A program made the position numbers and the translations under genes. Below, one piece after another: positions 15,297 to 15,568 of a stretch of 15,568 nucleotides of DNA. The stretch's first letter is position 1. Each line of letters opens with the position of its first letter. Source of the stretch: HyVt-560 sp964577195 (GTDB taxonomy: Bacteria > Pseudomonadota > Gammaproteobacteria > UWMA-0217); assembly GCA_964577195.1 (NCBI GenBank), contig CAZNYF010000063.1, positions 1-15,568 on the forward strand, read 5' to 3'. The notes under the pieces are model-generated. The model was not told the DNA's origin and did no database searches. It saw only the letters and a program-made list of their open reading frames with translations.

Positions 15297-15530
15297 TGTC
15301 TGAACTTGGCCAGGCTGAGAAACATGAGACGCTCCTCGTGGCATTGACCATCGATTACTCCGCATCGACAAAACAGCAATTTTAAACAATGGGTTTTACT
15401 TATTGAATTGTTGCGCGATGCTTGGTTGTCAATATTCAACCAAGATATACGGCGCGCGCGTAATATTGTAAAAAACTGGATCTCGATTCCTTACCCCGTT
15501 TTTCGAAGGCTGGCTTTATTAGTCATTTAA
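15279..15530 (+). pseudogene. Decayed downstream remnant of the SIR2-domain gene
   Basis: This continues the SIR2 gene in two pieces. From 15281 the frame offset by two bases reads DALDLMSELGQAEKHETLL and stops at 15383-15385. From about 15348 the original frame reopens and reads through FKQWVLLIELLRDAWL and NIVKNWISIPYPVFRRLALL before TAA at 15528-15530. The second piece looks like genuine helical protein sequence, not chance. The simplest history is a one-base deletion near 15279, a further internal deletion between the two pieces, and truncation at about 15525. The rest of the original gene is not in the window. Confidence 0.7.
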
Positions 15531-15542
15531 AAGGTTAAAACC

Positions 15543-15558
15543 ACCGCCTTTAGGCGGT
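15543..15558. other. Hairpin at window edge: terminator or IS200/IS605-like end
   Basis: ACCGCC (15543-15548) and GGCGGT (15553-15558) pair around a TTTA loop. On the minus strand it is followed by GGTTTTAACC, a weak T-tract, so it could terminate a gene entering from the right. It starts 12 bases after the broken SIR2 remnant ends. Small subterminal hairpins in such a setting are also typical of IS200/IS605 elements. The window ends before this can be decided. Confidence 0.4.
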
Positions 15559-15568
15559 CAGATTTATC

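Noticed and set aside
15002..15439. 145-codon minus-strand frame opposite the SIR2 gene
   Set aside because: It is antisense to coding sequence with clear SIR2-gene protein features, and has no domain or ribosome site.

Overview
The window looks like a chromosomal segment of a gammaproteobacterium. The support is an OmpR/EnvZ pair that closely resembles the enterobacterial one, a 619-residue Uup-type ABC-F protein, an SbmC/GyrI-like protein, a YbiB/TrpD2-like protein and a DUF4212/sodium:solute symporter pair. The species cannot be named from sequence alone. Most of the window is ordinary housekeeping and signalling DNA. Accessory signs concentrate at the right end (from about 11,100).

Left (1-3,780, all minus strand): a GyrI-like protein, a four-helix membrane protein of unknown function, a membrane-bound hybrid histidine kinase whose C-terminal receiver has lost its phospho-acceptor aspartate, and the start of a canonical response regulator. 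The regulator overlaps the kinase by 4 bp and runs off the left edge. The kinase and regulator are probably translationally coupled, with the regulator as the real phosphate acceptor.

Centre (3,780-8,817): the ABC-F gene uup (plus) diverges from the GyrI-like gene and converges on a small unknown membrane-anchored protein. A good intrinsic terminator at about 6,400-6,440 then closes a two-gene operon encoding a DUF4212 small subunit and a VC_2705-type sodium:solute symporter. That operon has a long leader containing a strong inverted repeat.

Centre right (8,818-12,697): an ompR-envZ operon (minus). Its upstream region carries TGAAACA-type direct repeats spaced at whole helical turns, which look like autoregulatory OmpR sites. 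Next come a 207-bp MITE-like element with 25-bp inverted ends and a probable TAAA target duplication, a secreted protein ending in an Arg/Pro/Asp repeat, and a beta-barrel outer-membrane protein of the phenol-degradation MetA-like family.

Right (12,698-15,568): a TrpD2/YbiB-like protein (minus), then a SIR2-domain gene (plus). The SIR2 gene keeps its NAD-binding core but is broken by a frameshift, an internal deletion and a stop. It ends next to a hairpin at the window edge that could be a terminator or the end of an IS200/IS605-like element. The SIR2 gene resembles the N-terminus of large defence-type sirtuins and is the best candidate for a decayed antiphage system. I found no intact new multi-gene system, no CRISPR array and no RNA genes.
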